64,000 nt of DNA, taken from positions 64,157,975 to 64,221,974 of the forward strand of contig NC_047057.1 of assembly GCF_000738735.6 (NCBI RefSeq), given 5' to 3'. The notes beneath the pieces were generated by a model. It was not told the DNA's origin. It made no database searches and saw only the letters and a list, made by a program, of their open reading frames with translations. The DNA is from Corvus cornix cornix. Lineage: Eukaryota > Chordata > Aves > Passeriformes > Corvidae. Made by a program: the position numbers and the translations under genes. Shown here in pieces: positions 1-12,801 of this stretch (the first letter of the stretch is position 1; every line of letters begins with the position of its first letter).

Positions 1-2830
1 TGTCACTATTTGTTTATCTTGAAATGCGAAAAAATCTCAGTTTTATAACTTGGTAGAGAAGAGCACCTGGGTTCTCAGAGGATGCAGATGATGCTGGGAT
101 GAATATTTTTGAATGAGATGTTGTTTTGAAAGTTAAGGTATACGTCAATGTAAGTAATCTCTTGGTCTTTTAACTATGATAAAAATGTAAATAGATTATT
201 CATTGCCTACCCTTTGAAGTGTTTCTTAATGTTAGCTGTATTTCTATGCTCTTTTTGGCACACATGAAATAGTGTTTATGTAAACATTTAAACAAATTAT
301 CCTTTGAGGTTTTTTACTAATTAATGCAGATGGTTGGTTTTACTTAGCTGTGAGTGGTTTGTTTTAGGAAAAGTACCATATTCCTCATGGATGGCAAAAG
401 CTGGCATTTCCCATTTGAAGAAAAAGCCCAGGTCCCTCCATTTTAAATGGCAGAAAATAAGAAAAATCAAGTAGCTGGAAATCTTTTATGTCTTCCTGCA
501 AGACTTGAGGACACCCTGAAATGCCCTTTGAGAAGGATTCATCGGTTCTCTTGCAAACTGGCACCAGTTTGTATTTAGCCCTGTGCAAAACCTCTTTGAT
601 GCTTAGGAAACCTTCAAGACTCTGAAATCTTCCAACAAGTACTAGACCCCACTTCAAGTCTCACCTACCTCATCAGAATGTTGTTGTTACATAGAGTTTT
701 CCTTCAAATCTGTGGAAGTTGAACAATAACCCATCTGCTGATGTCTTCTTGACATCGTCTTCCCTTACTGTTTTATTCAATATTCTCCTGCTGGGTTTTT
801 TTTTGGAGTGGGACTTTGAAGGACTAGATGAGAAAGATTTTTGAGACTTTTTTTTGTAGTATCAACTAAACTAAAAATCATTAAGTCAACGGTGGCTTTG
901 AAACTTTGCTTCCCAAAAGTATGTTTGGAAACCAAGTTTGAAAACTGCCAATTTTGCATGGCTACAGCTAAAAAAATTCCTTATCAGTTCTGCTTCAGGA
1001 CTGTCATTTTGCAGCAGCAATCTAGGAAGTGGGTTCTGACACTTCCTACACTTTAATCTGTGTTTTCTCTTGCTCAGTTAACAGAACAAATGCTTCTTGT
1101 AACACATACAGAAATAAAAATGCACACTATCATTATTCACTTCACTCATGACAGCCTTAGACTGAGTAGTTCTAAACTGTTCTAAAGCAGTTGTGCTGTA
1201 TTTAAAATGGAGAGAGCTGTTAAAGACTTGCTCTGCTGTATTTTTCCAGAGTTTTTCTGCTGTGAAAGAGACAGGAATACTTGATGGCCTGACTCGGAAT
1301 TTGGATATTTTACCCCGTGACATTAGAAGCAAAGGTGAAGGTATTAGTGAACAGAGCTTTGTTTTAGGGCAAAGGGCAACTTATCAAGACATTACCTAAC
1401 AAATAAAAATGGAATCTTTCACCTTATTTGTAAAAGAAAATGGTGAAGATTTACTTTTTAGAATGATTGTAACACACATGTAGTGCTGTTTTATGTCTCC
1501 AGCAAAGTATAACAGATGGACTGTGGGTTTATTAGGAAAAAAAGTGTGCTGAAAGATTTTTATTATGTGAGAAAGAGAGAACAAAACCCAAGGAAACATC
1601 TGGACAATTAATCTCTCAAATCTTTGTATATAACATGAAGAAAAAATACTGAAATATTTCAGAAGTCTTGCTCAGAAACAAATTAACTATTGTTAGCAAA
1701 GCACAATAATTTACCATCCTACTTGTGAAAAGATCTTTATAATTAATGATTAATTGATGCTACTTTGTTCTTCACCCCTGGGAAATCAAAGAACAGGGAG
1801 GGTGGCGTGTTCCTCCTGAGGTTTCTGGTTTGTCATTATAAAGTGATGAATCACTTTCACTGAAGCTGAGCTGATCTGTCGTCTCCCAAGGAAGCAAATG
1901 TCATTGTGGGGGAGAAGGGTTCTTTACCTGTTATTCAGGGCTGTGTGGTGTCTGGTTACTGATCTGGACCCAAACATCTGGCAGCCCTGCCACCTCTCCC
2001 TGACATGTGTGCACAATATGCACTTCTGCTTTGTGGGTCTCCGTGTGGGGAGGGCTTGGCTTTTTATTTTAAAGCTGCACAGTGACAGGTGAGCAGGGAA
2101 ATAGGCGCTTTTTGTCTGGGCTGGTGAAACATTATCTTTTTTTGAGAGGGTAGATTGCTGTTTAAAGGGGTGTTTCTCAGAGTTGTGGGGCCATTGAGCT
2201 GTTCTGAATGGGAAGGTGGAGGTTGCCATCCACGCCTGCTGGCTGTTCCTCCTTGTGTTTTCTTGCCCTGGCGCTGCAGAGAACAGCCACAGATCAAACC
2301 ATCCATGTCCCCACTTCTCTGCTCTTAGCTGGGATCTTGATATGTTGATTTCCTCTCCCTTAGCTTTACGTATTTTAGGAAATTGGAAAGAATTCCATTC
2401 ATTGGTTTGCCCCCTTATACCCTCTGAATTCTGGTGTTGGTTTCCCCTCCTAGCAATCTCACTGGGGGTTTTCTCAGAGTTATTAATTCAAACATTACTA
2501 GAAATGTATACTTTGGCCTTTCTCCTGTTGCCCCAGCCAAATAAGAACACGCATATTTTTGCTGCACCATTTCAGACCAGCTCTCTCTCTCTGGACTGGG
2601 GCTCCTTTTCCATCTGTAACCGTGAGAGCTCCAAAGCAGGAACACGAAGGAAGTGATAACTAAATCCCATGAATAAATCATTCCCACTGTGCAGTCTCAG
2701 TATGGCCAAAGTGGGGAAATCAACCTCCTTGCTGAAGTTCAGGCTCGGGGTTTGTGTCCAATCTGGGCTTTTGTATGTCTGCATGTTTGGTGTACAATAC
2801 CTGCCTTTATATATCCTTTGAAGCTTATTA
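1..2830. other. Unique AT-rich sequence, no gene seen
   Basis: I see no coding gene, RNA gene or recognisable interspersed repeat here. A cluster of ATTA cores lies around 1737-1759 and could bind homeodomain or POU proteins, but such clusters are common in AT-rich DNA. An open frame at 2216-2656 (146 codons) has a hydrophobic, signal-peptide-like N-terminus, but it begins with GTG, has no recognisable domain, and overlaps open frames on the other strand, so I do not call it a gene. Confidence 0.6.
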
Positions 2831-2965
2831 ATTTTTTTTATTATTATTATTATTTTTTAAGTGATGAATGAAGAAAACTCTCTACTTATAGATTGAAGGA
2901 TGAATATTTTAGGCTTTTGGTTTGTTTGTGGTTTTTTATTTGTTTGATTTGGTGGTTTTTTTAGT
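2831..2965. repeat. ATT microsatellite plus T/G-rich low-complexity tract
   Basis: A short run of ATT triplets (about 2839-2854) inside a T-rich stretch is followed, after about 50 bases, by a T/G-rich tract of GTTT and GGTTTT words (about 2915-2965). This is simple sequence with no coding content. Confidence 0.7.
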
Positions 2966-5900
2966 TCTTTTTAGTAAATCTAACAGATAGGAAAACCTCT
3001 AAATACATAGGCTTTAAAAATAGTATGGTTCAATCCAGGCTCTTGAAAATGTAACTATTTACAATATCCTGATTTTTACTGCCCAGTATTTATATTATCT
3101 CCCCCATCCAGTATATCTGTTGCCAAATACTGTCAAAAAATATATTGAAAATTGAGTTCCTTGGTGGCAAAATATTTTTAACCAGGCTATTTAAGATCTA
3201 GTTTTGGTAGAACACTTACTTCATGTCAGCTGCAGTACTACTCAATATGGTGTTGCAATTAGGGCTTCTTGAAACAAAATTAGGACACTTTTATGTTAGG
3301 AAAATATCTAGTGCCGGCAAAAAAAGTTGAAATTTAATTAAAGGGTAGCAGTCTTTGAAAAACTTCTGTCATCATATTAGCAATAAATTCTACTTTTGGT
3401 TTTCTCTTGCATAAAGACAGAAAACAAAATGCAAAATTTTATAGAAAGACATACAGGGGGGTTTCCCTGTGGGACTGATTTGCTACTTTTTGAGTCCTGC
3501 CATGAATGATGGTCTCAAATGAATCAAAGAAGGTTTATGATGTTCTCACCAGTGACTTAGGAAAAAAAACCTCAAGAAATGCCATAGCTACTTTTATTGA
3601 TTCAGTGTGTGTGCTGTGTTTATTTGTTTTTCTTTCTTGAATCATATTTGAAATGGCATTAGGAAACACATTTCAATAGTGTCTTGTGACTGTTGTCTGT
3701 ATTTCTGTATTTAATTTTTCAGTGTATACTTACCAGTTACATCTGCCAAATTAGTTGATCTCAGCCACCAAAAAATAAAGATTTCAGGATCTAGATTCTT
3801 GTACTGACATCAGCTTCTGTGTCTCCCAGCTCTGCAGATGTACTGAGATTAACATCAGAGTTAAATTTGTTTCAAGGATAAATTTGTTCAATAGCATTAT
3901 ACTGTACTAAATGTTGTTCTCCACAATGGACTATTTAATATTTCCTTCAGTTACTGGTCACTGAAATAATCTGCAATTCACCATGGGTATATCCATTATC
4001 AATGTTTCACCAATTCATGTCTCCCTGGAATAATATTATAAATTAATTTTTAATAACAATACTATAAATGCATGACATGGCATGAAGAGAACTACTTTCC
4101 CTTACAGATCCTAATTCAAGGAGTGTCAGGCCTCAGAGACAGAAGGTGTTGTTTGGATTTTTTCCATGGATTGTTTGCTAGCTGAGTCATGGTGGTACTT
4201 GTGGTATTTTACCAAAGAACTGTGGCAAAAAGAGCTTGATGGCCTGGAAGGACCAAAACACAAGACCTTGTTTTGGAAGAAAGTAAGAGATTATAATCTG
4301 GGTGTTTGTATTTTAGTTATTTAGGGAGTAGTAATGATGTCATTAATTAAAAGAAGCAACAAGAAAATTGTGGATAGCTTAAAAAAAAACCTCATAGGAA
4401 AAAACCAGCCTTTTCTCAAAATATAGTAAGAAATGTAGTAGAACCAAGCTTCCTGTTTCCTAAAGGATTAATTCAATCCAGTAATTACACATGAACCTGG
4501 GATGTTTGCAGGGCACAGCCATGGCCAACCATAATCAACTTGAAAAACTACAGCACCAAATTGCTGCATTAGATCATTCTTTAACCAAATAAAATTATTT
4601 GCATTTGGATGAAAAATACATTCTGCAAATTAAGAAGGAAACGTTTTTTCTGCTTTATTTGCCTAATTCCACATCTGCTCTCATTGATGGTCAATTCAGA
4701 GGACACCAGGAAGGGCAGGAATACAAACCAAACCAAAATGAGATGGCAAATGGAGCCTCTGGGAACGGGGCATGGCAACTGCTCACATCAGTCTCATCTC
4801 TAACCCTGCTGTGCCCCTCAGAGTACAGGGGTGTTGGAGCCTTATTTGCAGCTCTGGAATTACTCTTGGAAAACAGATGGTTCTCCTCCCCACCCAGATT
4901 TTTTCCTCTGCTGCAATCAAAAGCAGATTTCATCCTTTATCCTGTACAGAAATTGCTGGCTGCAGGTTCACGGCAGTTTGTCCTGCTGTGGTGCCTTTGG
5001 TCACTCTCCCAGGTGAGTCCAGCAGGGAAGGCCTGCAGAACCTCACACACCTCCCAGTCTGCTCAGCCAGATGGCAAAGGAGTTGGGACAATTCACCCTC
5101 CTGCCTCAGTGTGAATCACTCTGGCCCAGGCAGGTGCCCTCAAACATGGTTTTTACAAAGGCAGTGAAAAGGTCGAATTGTCATGGAAGCGTTTTCCTTT
5201 CACTTGGCTGCTGTTTCATTTTGGCAAAATTTGGGAGTAAAAAACAATGGTGTGTCCTTTCCAAGTGTGTATTTTTTTAATAAGTTGGGTTTTTACCTTT
5301 GAATGCACAGGGAATGATGTTCGTGTCCCTCTTGTACGACTGCTCCTCTTCAAGGTGCAACCAACAAGGAGGGAAAAAGGCCTTGGAAAGGTCTTGTGTT
5401 AAGTCCCTAAGAGAGCCTGTTTTCACTGAAGAGCAGTGGTGGGGTTTTTTTGGTTTGTTGTTTCTCCCCTTTATGTAATGTTTTGTTTTGTTGGCTTGTT
5501 GAGGACATAAATGAAACCTGGTGGGACATTTTCAGTACCATGAGGGCTGAATCAAGCACCTGATTATTCCGTGGAAGTAAACTCAGTCTCTTAACCTGAC
5601 AGCACTTCTAAACTAAAACTGCTTCTTTTCCTGCCACATGCTGCAGCCTTCCAATCCATGTTGTGTGATCTGGGTGACCAGCACACAGATGAAACCTTAT
5701 CTAGGGTGTCAGTTCCTTTGAAAACACGGCAGAGCCCTTCTTGTTACACACATTTTGTAAAACAAAAGGAGGGTGTTGGGTTCCCTTTATTAATTAATGT
5801 CAGGGCTGAAGCTGCTGACACTGAGCAGAAGTTTCTTTTGCTGCTCACTGAAACAACACAGTCGTGTCATAAGGACCTGACACCTCCAGCCTGTGTCCCT

Positions 5901-7189
5901 GGGAACTGTGCTTGCACACTGGGAGCGAAAGCAAACAAGGAATTCTGAGGGAATTTCTATATATTCCACTTCAGCACTGATTGATTTAAGTCAATCATTC
6001 AGAGCCACCTGAAAGATTTTCTCCATTTCACTGAGTATTTTTGGTGATGTCCTTATTATGATTTCCTTTTCATTCAAGTCATTTCCATGAGAAGTGTTCT
6101 CTGAACCCATTTTTGGTTCTGTTTTCAGATAAGCTGTCACATTGTGGAGGCTCTGCAGAGACTCAAATGAGAGAAATCAATTGTCTGTGCTTGATTCTTT
6201 TGTGGAGTTGATGGAATGTGTCCTCCCAGGATTCTCAGCTTGTCATAATTGCCATGGGATGTGACAGCAGCTTTGTTACTGTAGCTATGTGCTTGAAAAT
6301 GCTGTGCATTTCTTTTGAGCATCTTGTTCAGAAATGCAGTATTTGAAGTGAAAACACTCTGTCTCTGGAGTACACTGTAATACAAAACATACTCAAGTCA
6401 GATATGATTAATTGCTTCTGTTCTGTTCTGTTTTTCTGTAATTCTTATTTGCTTTAGTGTTGGTGTGCTGTACTCCAGTCTCCACTGTAGTCAGAACTGC
6501 ACAAACACATAAAAATGCTGCATTTCTGAAAGAGCCTTTTTCCATACCAAAATGGGCCTCCAACCCCAATGGGGTTTCCTCATTTTGCAGAGACCCATTC
6601 TCTTGCATGAAGTGAACAAATTCTTTTAGTTTGAAACTCTTCCAGATCTCTCTTTACTGCATAGACTCTTAACTTTTTATTGCTGCAGTAAATCTGGGCA
6701 GTTCCATCAAACTGAAGTTATTTGTGTGTGCTTTACAAATGCACATAGATGAAAAATGTGGAATTATTACGTATTATAAGTGGCATTAAAAGGACACCAG
6801 TGGTTCAAATACCATAATTCAGAGGCTGGAGGTTCACTGTGTGTTCAACCTCGTGTGTGTAACCCAGTCTTTAATTGCAGAATCACTCAGCATATTTCAG
6901 TAGAGCATTTGCCTGGGGTTGTATGAAAATGAGTATTTTTAACGGGTGTTCCTCATTTCTGAAGGCTTTGCTTTGACACCACGTTATTCCCTTGCCAGAG
7001 GTGCTTTTATATTTGTCTCTGTCTTAGAAGATAATTCCCAGTAGCTATGATGTCCCAATCAATATTCTTTAACTCTCATGATCACATTCCCATTTATTTT
7101 AATGCTGCATCTCAGGTTCCTAGCAAGTGTTGAAACTGGAATCTCTGAAAGAAAACATAGCAACAAGCAATACAGCCCCCCACTTCCAA
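2966..7189. other. Unique sequence, no gene seen
   Basis: No recognisable gene or interspersed repeat. The patch at about 4690-5110 is less AT-rich and carries overlapping open frames. The longest (4599-5114, 171 codons) begins with TTG, shows no domain I recognise, and is overlapped by other open frames on both strands. A TTCTG pentamer occurs three times in a row at 6416-6430, and a T/G-rich tract lies near 5443-5500. Confidence 0.55.
5978..5997. repeat. 20-bp near-perfect palindrome
   Basis: Arms TGATTGA (5978-5984) and TCAATCA (5991-5997) are exact reverse complements. The six-base centre TTTAAG is also almost self-complementary, giving about 18 of 20 symmetric positions. It could be a dimeric transcription-factor site or chance. 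Confidence 0.6.
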
Positions 7190-7287
7190 TAAAGAACCAA
7201 CCAACCAAAACAAAAAAAACCAAAAAAAATCCACCAAAAACAGACAATACAAACAAACAAACAAAACAAACCCCAAAAAAATAAAAC
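7190..7287. repeat. A/C-rich low-complexity tract
   Basis: About 100 bases made almost only of A and C, in words such as AACC, AAAC, CAAA and runs of A. Similar shorter tracts occur near 54478 and 61937. The type is common in bird genomes and may derive from decayed tails of retroelements. A second small simple repeat, ATT repeated about five times, follows at 7466-7480. Confidence 0.75.
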
Positions 7288-10200
7288 AGGAGAGTTTACT
7301 GGTACTTAAAGTCAGCAATTTCATTAAACCCATGAATGGAGCAAGAATAGAGTAGCTATAGAGAATATTTTTTTGCTTCTCTTTCTCTGGTTTAGCTATT
7401 TTTGTGCTCCTATTTCACAATTGTCTAGTTTTTGTTCCAATGGATATTAATCTTATTTTTAAAAAATTATTATTATTATTTCAAAGCCTGTCAGACATTT
7501 GGTGGGGAAGCCACCATAAGGGGGAAGTGTTGGCAGAAGCATCTCAGCACTCTGCTGTTTATCCTTTGTGTGTCTGTTTTTAGCGTAGCCACCCTGCACT
7601 TCCGAAAAATAAACACTATAGGAAATTTTGCTTTCTGCCACATTTCTCAGTATTAATCTTCAGGCAAGGCTATGCTTAAAGTCAAGTTCTTTCAGAAGCA
7701 CAAATCTGTCTTGTAATGCACCCTTGTGAAGCTTCACAACCTTTAGGAATATGCAGATTTCCAGAGCATGTTTTGGGAGTATCCTGCTGGGCGCTCAGTA
7801 ACCAAAACACTTCGAATCAGTGACATTTTTAGAACCCTTGGGCAGAATTTGCTCATTTTCTCTGCTTTTCTGGTCTCTGTGTACTGGTATCAGTGGGACA
7901 GTGTTATACGATTCCAGGCATAAGGGGTTTTTGGCACAATAAAACTTAATTTTTTATTAAATTTTCCAACAATCTCAACAGCTACTGCCAATTTATGTCA
8001 CTTGGAAACTGAGCTACTCAACCATAATATTTTCATATTAATTCTTTGGCCTAGGATGTTTCTCCCTTGGGCTAGGCAAGCTGGATTTGAAGTCTTCTGA
8101 GGGTGTTGAAGAAAAAGAAGTTTAGAAGAATGTATAAAGTTAATTTGAGATAAAGCATGAACCTCACTTTTGAGGAGGTAAAGAATTTCTTGACGGATTG
8201 AACTGGATTTTAGCTGTTCGTTGTTATGCTCTGTTTGCCACCAAGCTGAAACTTTGGCTTGCAGCCCCTTCTGAGTCACCTGCTGTATAATGGACATCTG
8301 GGTAAAGCTTAAGGATTTCACTTAAGGGGATGCTGGTTGGTGCTTTGAACAGCCTACATGAGAGGTGCAGCTGTTTTGATTTTTGTCATTTTTAAATTGT
8401 TGCTATTGGTAGGTTTTTTGGTGATGTGAAAAGTGAACCTCCTTTTTCTCTGCTGTTTCTGGGCCCAAAGTTGCTTTAAACCTCTGTGTGGAAGTGGAGA
8501 TAGGGGAGGCAAAGGGAAAGAGAAGTATAATTTCATTTTTCTGTACCTTAACCTCTGTGTGCCAAACTGCTCCCACCCTTCCACCTGTAACCTGCGTTAT
8601 TTGTGAGGAGTTAATTCCACTGCTGCAGATTGTCACCTGGATTTAAAGCCAGTGATCTAGGAGGGGGTTCTTTTGGAGATTTCCTGTCATCAGTGGATGC
8701 AGGAACTGAACTTTGCAGTGACATTTGCATTTGCCTCCGCTTTTCAAGGCTCTCTTACTGGTTGGGAAGCTGAGCTTCTGATGCCCCATGAAAATAAAGA
8801 AAAGGTAAAAGAATTAATAGTTTAGAGGTGTGTGCTGTCATATTCTTGGTTTCTGTGGGGTTTACACATATGAATGAGCTGGACTGAGTCTGGTTCCTGC
8901 TTTGTGAGCTGGCCAAGGCCAGATTCTCTCAACTCCCATCAAGCAGAGGTTAATGGCAAACTGACACTGATCAGCTCATCAGTCATGTTTCTTCATGGCC
9001 AGTGGTATTCCCACTTTTCAAGCTAACCGGGGATAGCCTTTGTGAGATGTCCAGAAAAGAAGAAAGCATTTCCAGAAGAAGAATGGATTCTGGATGAATG
9101 ATTGGCAAATTTCCCTGGAGCCCTAGCCTGATGTGATGAGGGATTGTCTGTGTCTGCTCGTTAATGAGTTAACTGGAGGAAGAAATTATTGGGGGCCCTG
9201 AAAATAGAACTGAGAAATCCAAGGAAGCCAAGTGGTGTCTGGTGTAATTTAAATTTCTTTTACCCTTCCCCTTTGCTGGTTTGGCCCCTTTTTGTGTGTG
9301 TAGGCAGGGCAGGAGGAGTGAGGGAGGGGAGAGGGCCTTGTATACACTAAAATATTGAGTAATTTCAATTACTGACAGGACCTGTTGGAGAGCCATTGTC
9401 TGGTGGAAAATCCAGTGTCTACAAAATCTACTTTTTCCATGTGAGAGCCTGAAATTTTGCCAAAACACAGCAGGAAATCCACATTGCAGTATATTGTTTC
9501 AGGTCAGTTTGGTGCCCATTAGAATTTAGTTGAATGCATTGCGAACATTTAGTTTTAAAACAACTTAATATACCTGCTTTTTCCAAGCAGCACATTTCCC
9601 TCCGAGGCCTGAAATCCAAGCTGCCTTTGTTTCCTGCGGCCTGAGCTGACCAGAGGGCTATTTCTGACATAAATTAACAGTTTCCCTTTAACCAATCTTG
9701 TTTGTAACGTATCATGGTTGGTCTTATGCAAGTCATCATGGAATTACACAACTGGAATTTATTATGGGAGATACAGAAAGCCTAAGATAGATGGGATCTG
9801 AACTGGCAATGGGAAATGCATTTTAGTGTTGAGATTGATTGACAGTGTGTTTTGTGTCAGCTCAATAGATTTAAATGAGATTTTTTTGTTTAAAAATTAT
9901 AGAAACACATGAATGTTGATAGCAAGAGAAATGCAAGTAAAAATTTCCTTGGCCTCCAGAAACTGTCCGTGAATATTTTTTTTTTCTGGTTTTCCTGCTA
10001 TCCAAAATCACCTTAAAATTGTGAGATAAAAGAAATAAAAAAGCTTTATTTTACATAAGCAGCAGTTAAGTTATACTGATGTGTGTTTGAAATATCAAAA
10101 CTTCTCAATGAAGAAAGGAAGTTTGAATATTTACAATGGATGTTAAAATTCAGGCACAGCATGGAGAGCATAGGTGTGATGGAGGGAGGCAACTGAGGGT

Positions 10201-11170
10201 TTTCCTTCAGTCCACAGGCAGCTTTTGTAAAGGCAGACACAGCTGGATGAGGTGGAGATGAAATGTTAGTTTATAAACACTTTTGTGCTATGTTTATTTC
10301 CACATACATGTTCTCATATTGTTACAGAGATCTGGAGACGTTCCTGAAAAGAAGGGCAAAACAGTGGATCTCTCTAATGATGTTGTGGGAATTTAACACC
10401 GTCTTGTTCCTCTCATCTTTCTTCTCTTAGCACAATTCCCTCAGTTTGCTCGTTTTTGTATTAAAGCTCCATTGCTTTAGTAACATAATATTGGTGTCCA
10501 ACTGCCAAAGCAAATGTAGGGTGCAGATTTTCATTAGTCAGAGCCCTGGAAGCTTTTATTTGATTAACTATTCTAAAGCAACACAAGAGTTGTGTGATAA
10601 AAGCTTTGCATGCTCCTTTTACCACATATGCTTACGAGAGGAACTTGGGGGGTTATTTTTATATTGTGGTAAAAAATTGCATTAGCACTTGCTGCCTCAG
10701 CAGACTACTTGGGTTTTGCTGGCATTCTCCTCTGATTATCCACTGGCCCTACACAGTAAAATATAATGAAGGGCTTTGGGGACATTTCAACACATCAATT
10801 ATCAGTTTTATACAAAGGGCCATCGGTGGGCAGGGCGCTTGCCCAGCTCGATGGAAAGACCTGTGGCTTTTGTTCACACGGTAATGATGGGCAGTTCCCA
10901 AATGGCCAACAATACCCAATCATAACATGGGCCTGGAGCTGGGCAGATACGTTACCACTGCCAGAAAGGATAATTCTGATGGGCTGTTAAAGCCATTCTT
11001 CAGTGCCACGACTCTGTCATAACACCCATTCAGGCCGTGTCTAGGTTGTGCTTGGCTTGTTGTTGTAGCTCCTGGGGTGGAAGTCAGCTGTGGTGTAGCC
11101 TTTGTCAGTAAAAGTCCAGCACAAGCAGAGGGGTTTGTGTGTTATTAGCCATGTTGTCATGGACTCTTTG
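7288..11170. other. Unique sequence, no gene seen
   Basis: No gene or interspersed repeat recognised. The open frames here are under 110 codons, overlapping and unlike any family I know. A short inverted repeat, ACTGAT with ATCAGT, lies at 8966-8983. Confidence 0.55.
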
Positions 11171-11174
11171 TCTT

Positions 11175-11190
11175 CCCCTCTGGTGGCTGC
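11175..11190 (-). promoter_or_regulatory. Candidate CTCF-binding motif
   Basis: On the minus strand this reads GCAGCCACCAGAGGGG. The core CCACCAGAGGG matches the CTCF consensus CCASYAGRKGGC well, except at the last C. CTCF sites organise chromatin loops and boundaries. One motif match in 64 kb is not strong evidence of binding, because such matches also occur by chance. Confidence 0.35.
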
Positions 11191-12420
11191 TGAGGTCAGA
11201 TGTCAGTCTGGGGGCACACAGAGAAGGGCTCTGATGGTGCAGAGATTACCTCATTAAAGGACTATGTACTATATTAATAGTGGCTTTGCCAGTGTTACTT
11301 TAGGTAAACCCTTGCTTTTTCTGGCCTAGTCATAACACTGAAACACTTCCTGTTAATTATGAGCTTCCATCCACGGTGCCTGGAGAAGAGACAGACAGAG
11401 TGGACGTGCCTATGAGCCTATTTCCTGACTTCTTGTTTGCTGCAGCTTAGAAATTGGTGTTATGATGATAGTGGAACGGGGGGGTTGGAAAGGACAGAGG
11501 AAGAGATAGAGGAACAAGACAGCTACTTTCCTCTTCCTGCCTCTTCCCACTTTCTGAAAGGGCTCTGCTGAGAGGCAGTGAGCTAACTTAAGAAACATGG
11601 TGTTATCCTTGGCCACACCCTTTCCATGGAAAACTGTGTGTCAGTGCTGCAGACATCCCTCTCCCAGCAGAGCAGTGTGCACAGGCTTCCCCGAGTATCC
11701 TGGGATGACCTCTCACAGGCAGCACACGCTGTGGCCCTGCTGGCCACGAGAGTCCCTTGCTGTCCTCCTCCCTTGGCTGGGCTTGCAGCTCCGCTCCACT
11801 GCTGTGCTCTGCAGCCTCCATGCACTGGGTGGCTGGGATCAAATAACCCCTCTGCCTTCTTTGTGCTGGCTCCCTGGAAAAAAGCGAGTGCTTTGATTTC
11901 AAAATTGGCCTTTAGGAAAAGAGTCTTTAGCACAAAGAGATGCTATAAGGTATCCAAGGCCTGCTATTTTAGAGTTTTGAGATGGCACTAATTTTAAAAG
12001 GGTTCGAGTCTTGTAGCCTTGATTGGCAGGGTAAAGCCTTTGCTTTAAGTGATTCTTGAGATGTAGAATTTGTTCCTCTTGGACAGCTGCCTCAGCAGAA
12101 GGAAAAAATTCTGAAAATACTTTTTTTTTAACAGAGTTATTTTCAAAAATCTGTCTCTTGTATAATTTTCTGCCCTTATAGTAAAAGATCTCTATGTGAC
12201 CTTTAAAACGTTATGTTTTTATAGCCTGTAAAACTGCATTGCATTTTGAGTGGGTGGGTCCTCTCACTGGGGTTGGAGAGAGTGGTTCAGAAATGATTGG
12301 TTTGTTTTTCATTTGAGAGAGGACTTCTATAACTGAAGAAATTAAATTACTATAGAAATAACAATTAACCTTTTACTACAGAGTCAGGTGTGGTGTGTAG
12401 GAAAATGAGCAATATTAGCA
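11191..12420. other. Unique sequence with a GC-richer patch open on both strands
   Basis: The patch 11590-11930 is GC-richer than its surroundings and is open in several frames on both strands (99 to 121 codons). I recognise no domain, and simultaneous openness on both strands points to local composition rather than coding. The GGTTCGAGTC word at about 12000 resembles a tRNA B box, but no A box or cloverleaf surrounds it. Confidence 0.5.
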
Positions 12421-12424
12421 GCAC

Positions 12425-12640
12425 TTCCAAACTTCCTCGCTTTCATGGAGCACCTTCAAGCTGGGAATCACAAAGTGCTGTATAAAGATAAATATATATG
12501 GGTAGAGGAAGCCTGACCCATGGGAATGTTTTGATTTTTTCCTGAGATCACACATTGGAGCCTGGTGAAGGAGTTAGGAAGAGTGCCAAAGTTTCCTGGT
12601 TTGCAGTGCTTTGTTCTTGCAGACAGACTATCTCCTGCAG
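12425..12640 (-). repeat. Possible ancient MIR/L2-like interspersed repeat
   Basis: The sequence contains pieces resembling old amniote SINE/LINE tails: 'cacaaagtgctgtataaa' near 12467-12485, a 'gagatcacaca' word near 12544 resembling the 'aaggtcacaca' block, and 'cagtgctttgttc' near 12604. The order fits a minus-strand MIR/L2-type tail, but divergence is high and I rely on memory of the consensus. It lies just downstream of the zinc-finger relic (minus-strand sense). Confidence 0.35.
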
Positions 12641-12801
12641 GCTGAGTGTGTGCTGGCTGCATCTACTGACATATGCAGGTACACAGCAGAGGGCATGAAC
12701 AGGGGACCAAATCTCTGATAAATACCTATTTACTAACATACTGTCTGTGAGGAGTGCAGCTAATGAAGCTTGGTTTCCTATGGATTTGAGTTTCATGGCT
12801 G

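Noticed and set aside
2216..2656. 146-codon frame with a signal-peptide-like start
   Set aside because: The first codon is GTG, not ATG, and the rest shows no domain; overlapping minus-strand frames are open.
4599..5114. 171-codon plus-strand frame
   Set aside because: Starts at TTG, overlaps several other open frames, and has no known similarity.
11583..11991. Frames open on both strands in a GC-richer patch
   Set aside because: Simultaneous openness on both strands is explained by composition; no domain recognised.
11998..12012. tRNA B-box-like word GGTTCGAGTC
   Set aside because: No A box at the right distance and no cloverleaf arms or terminator.
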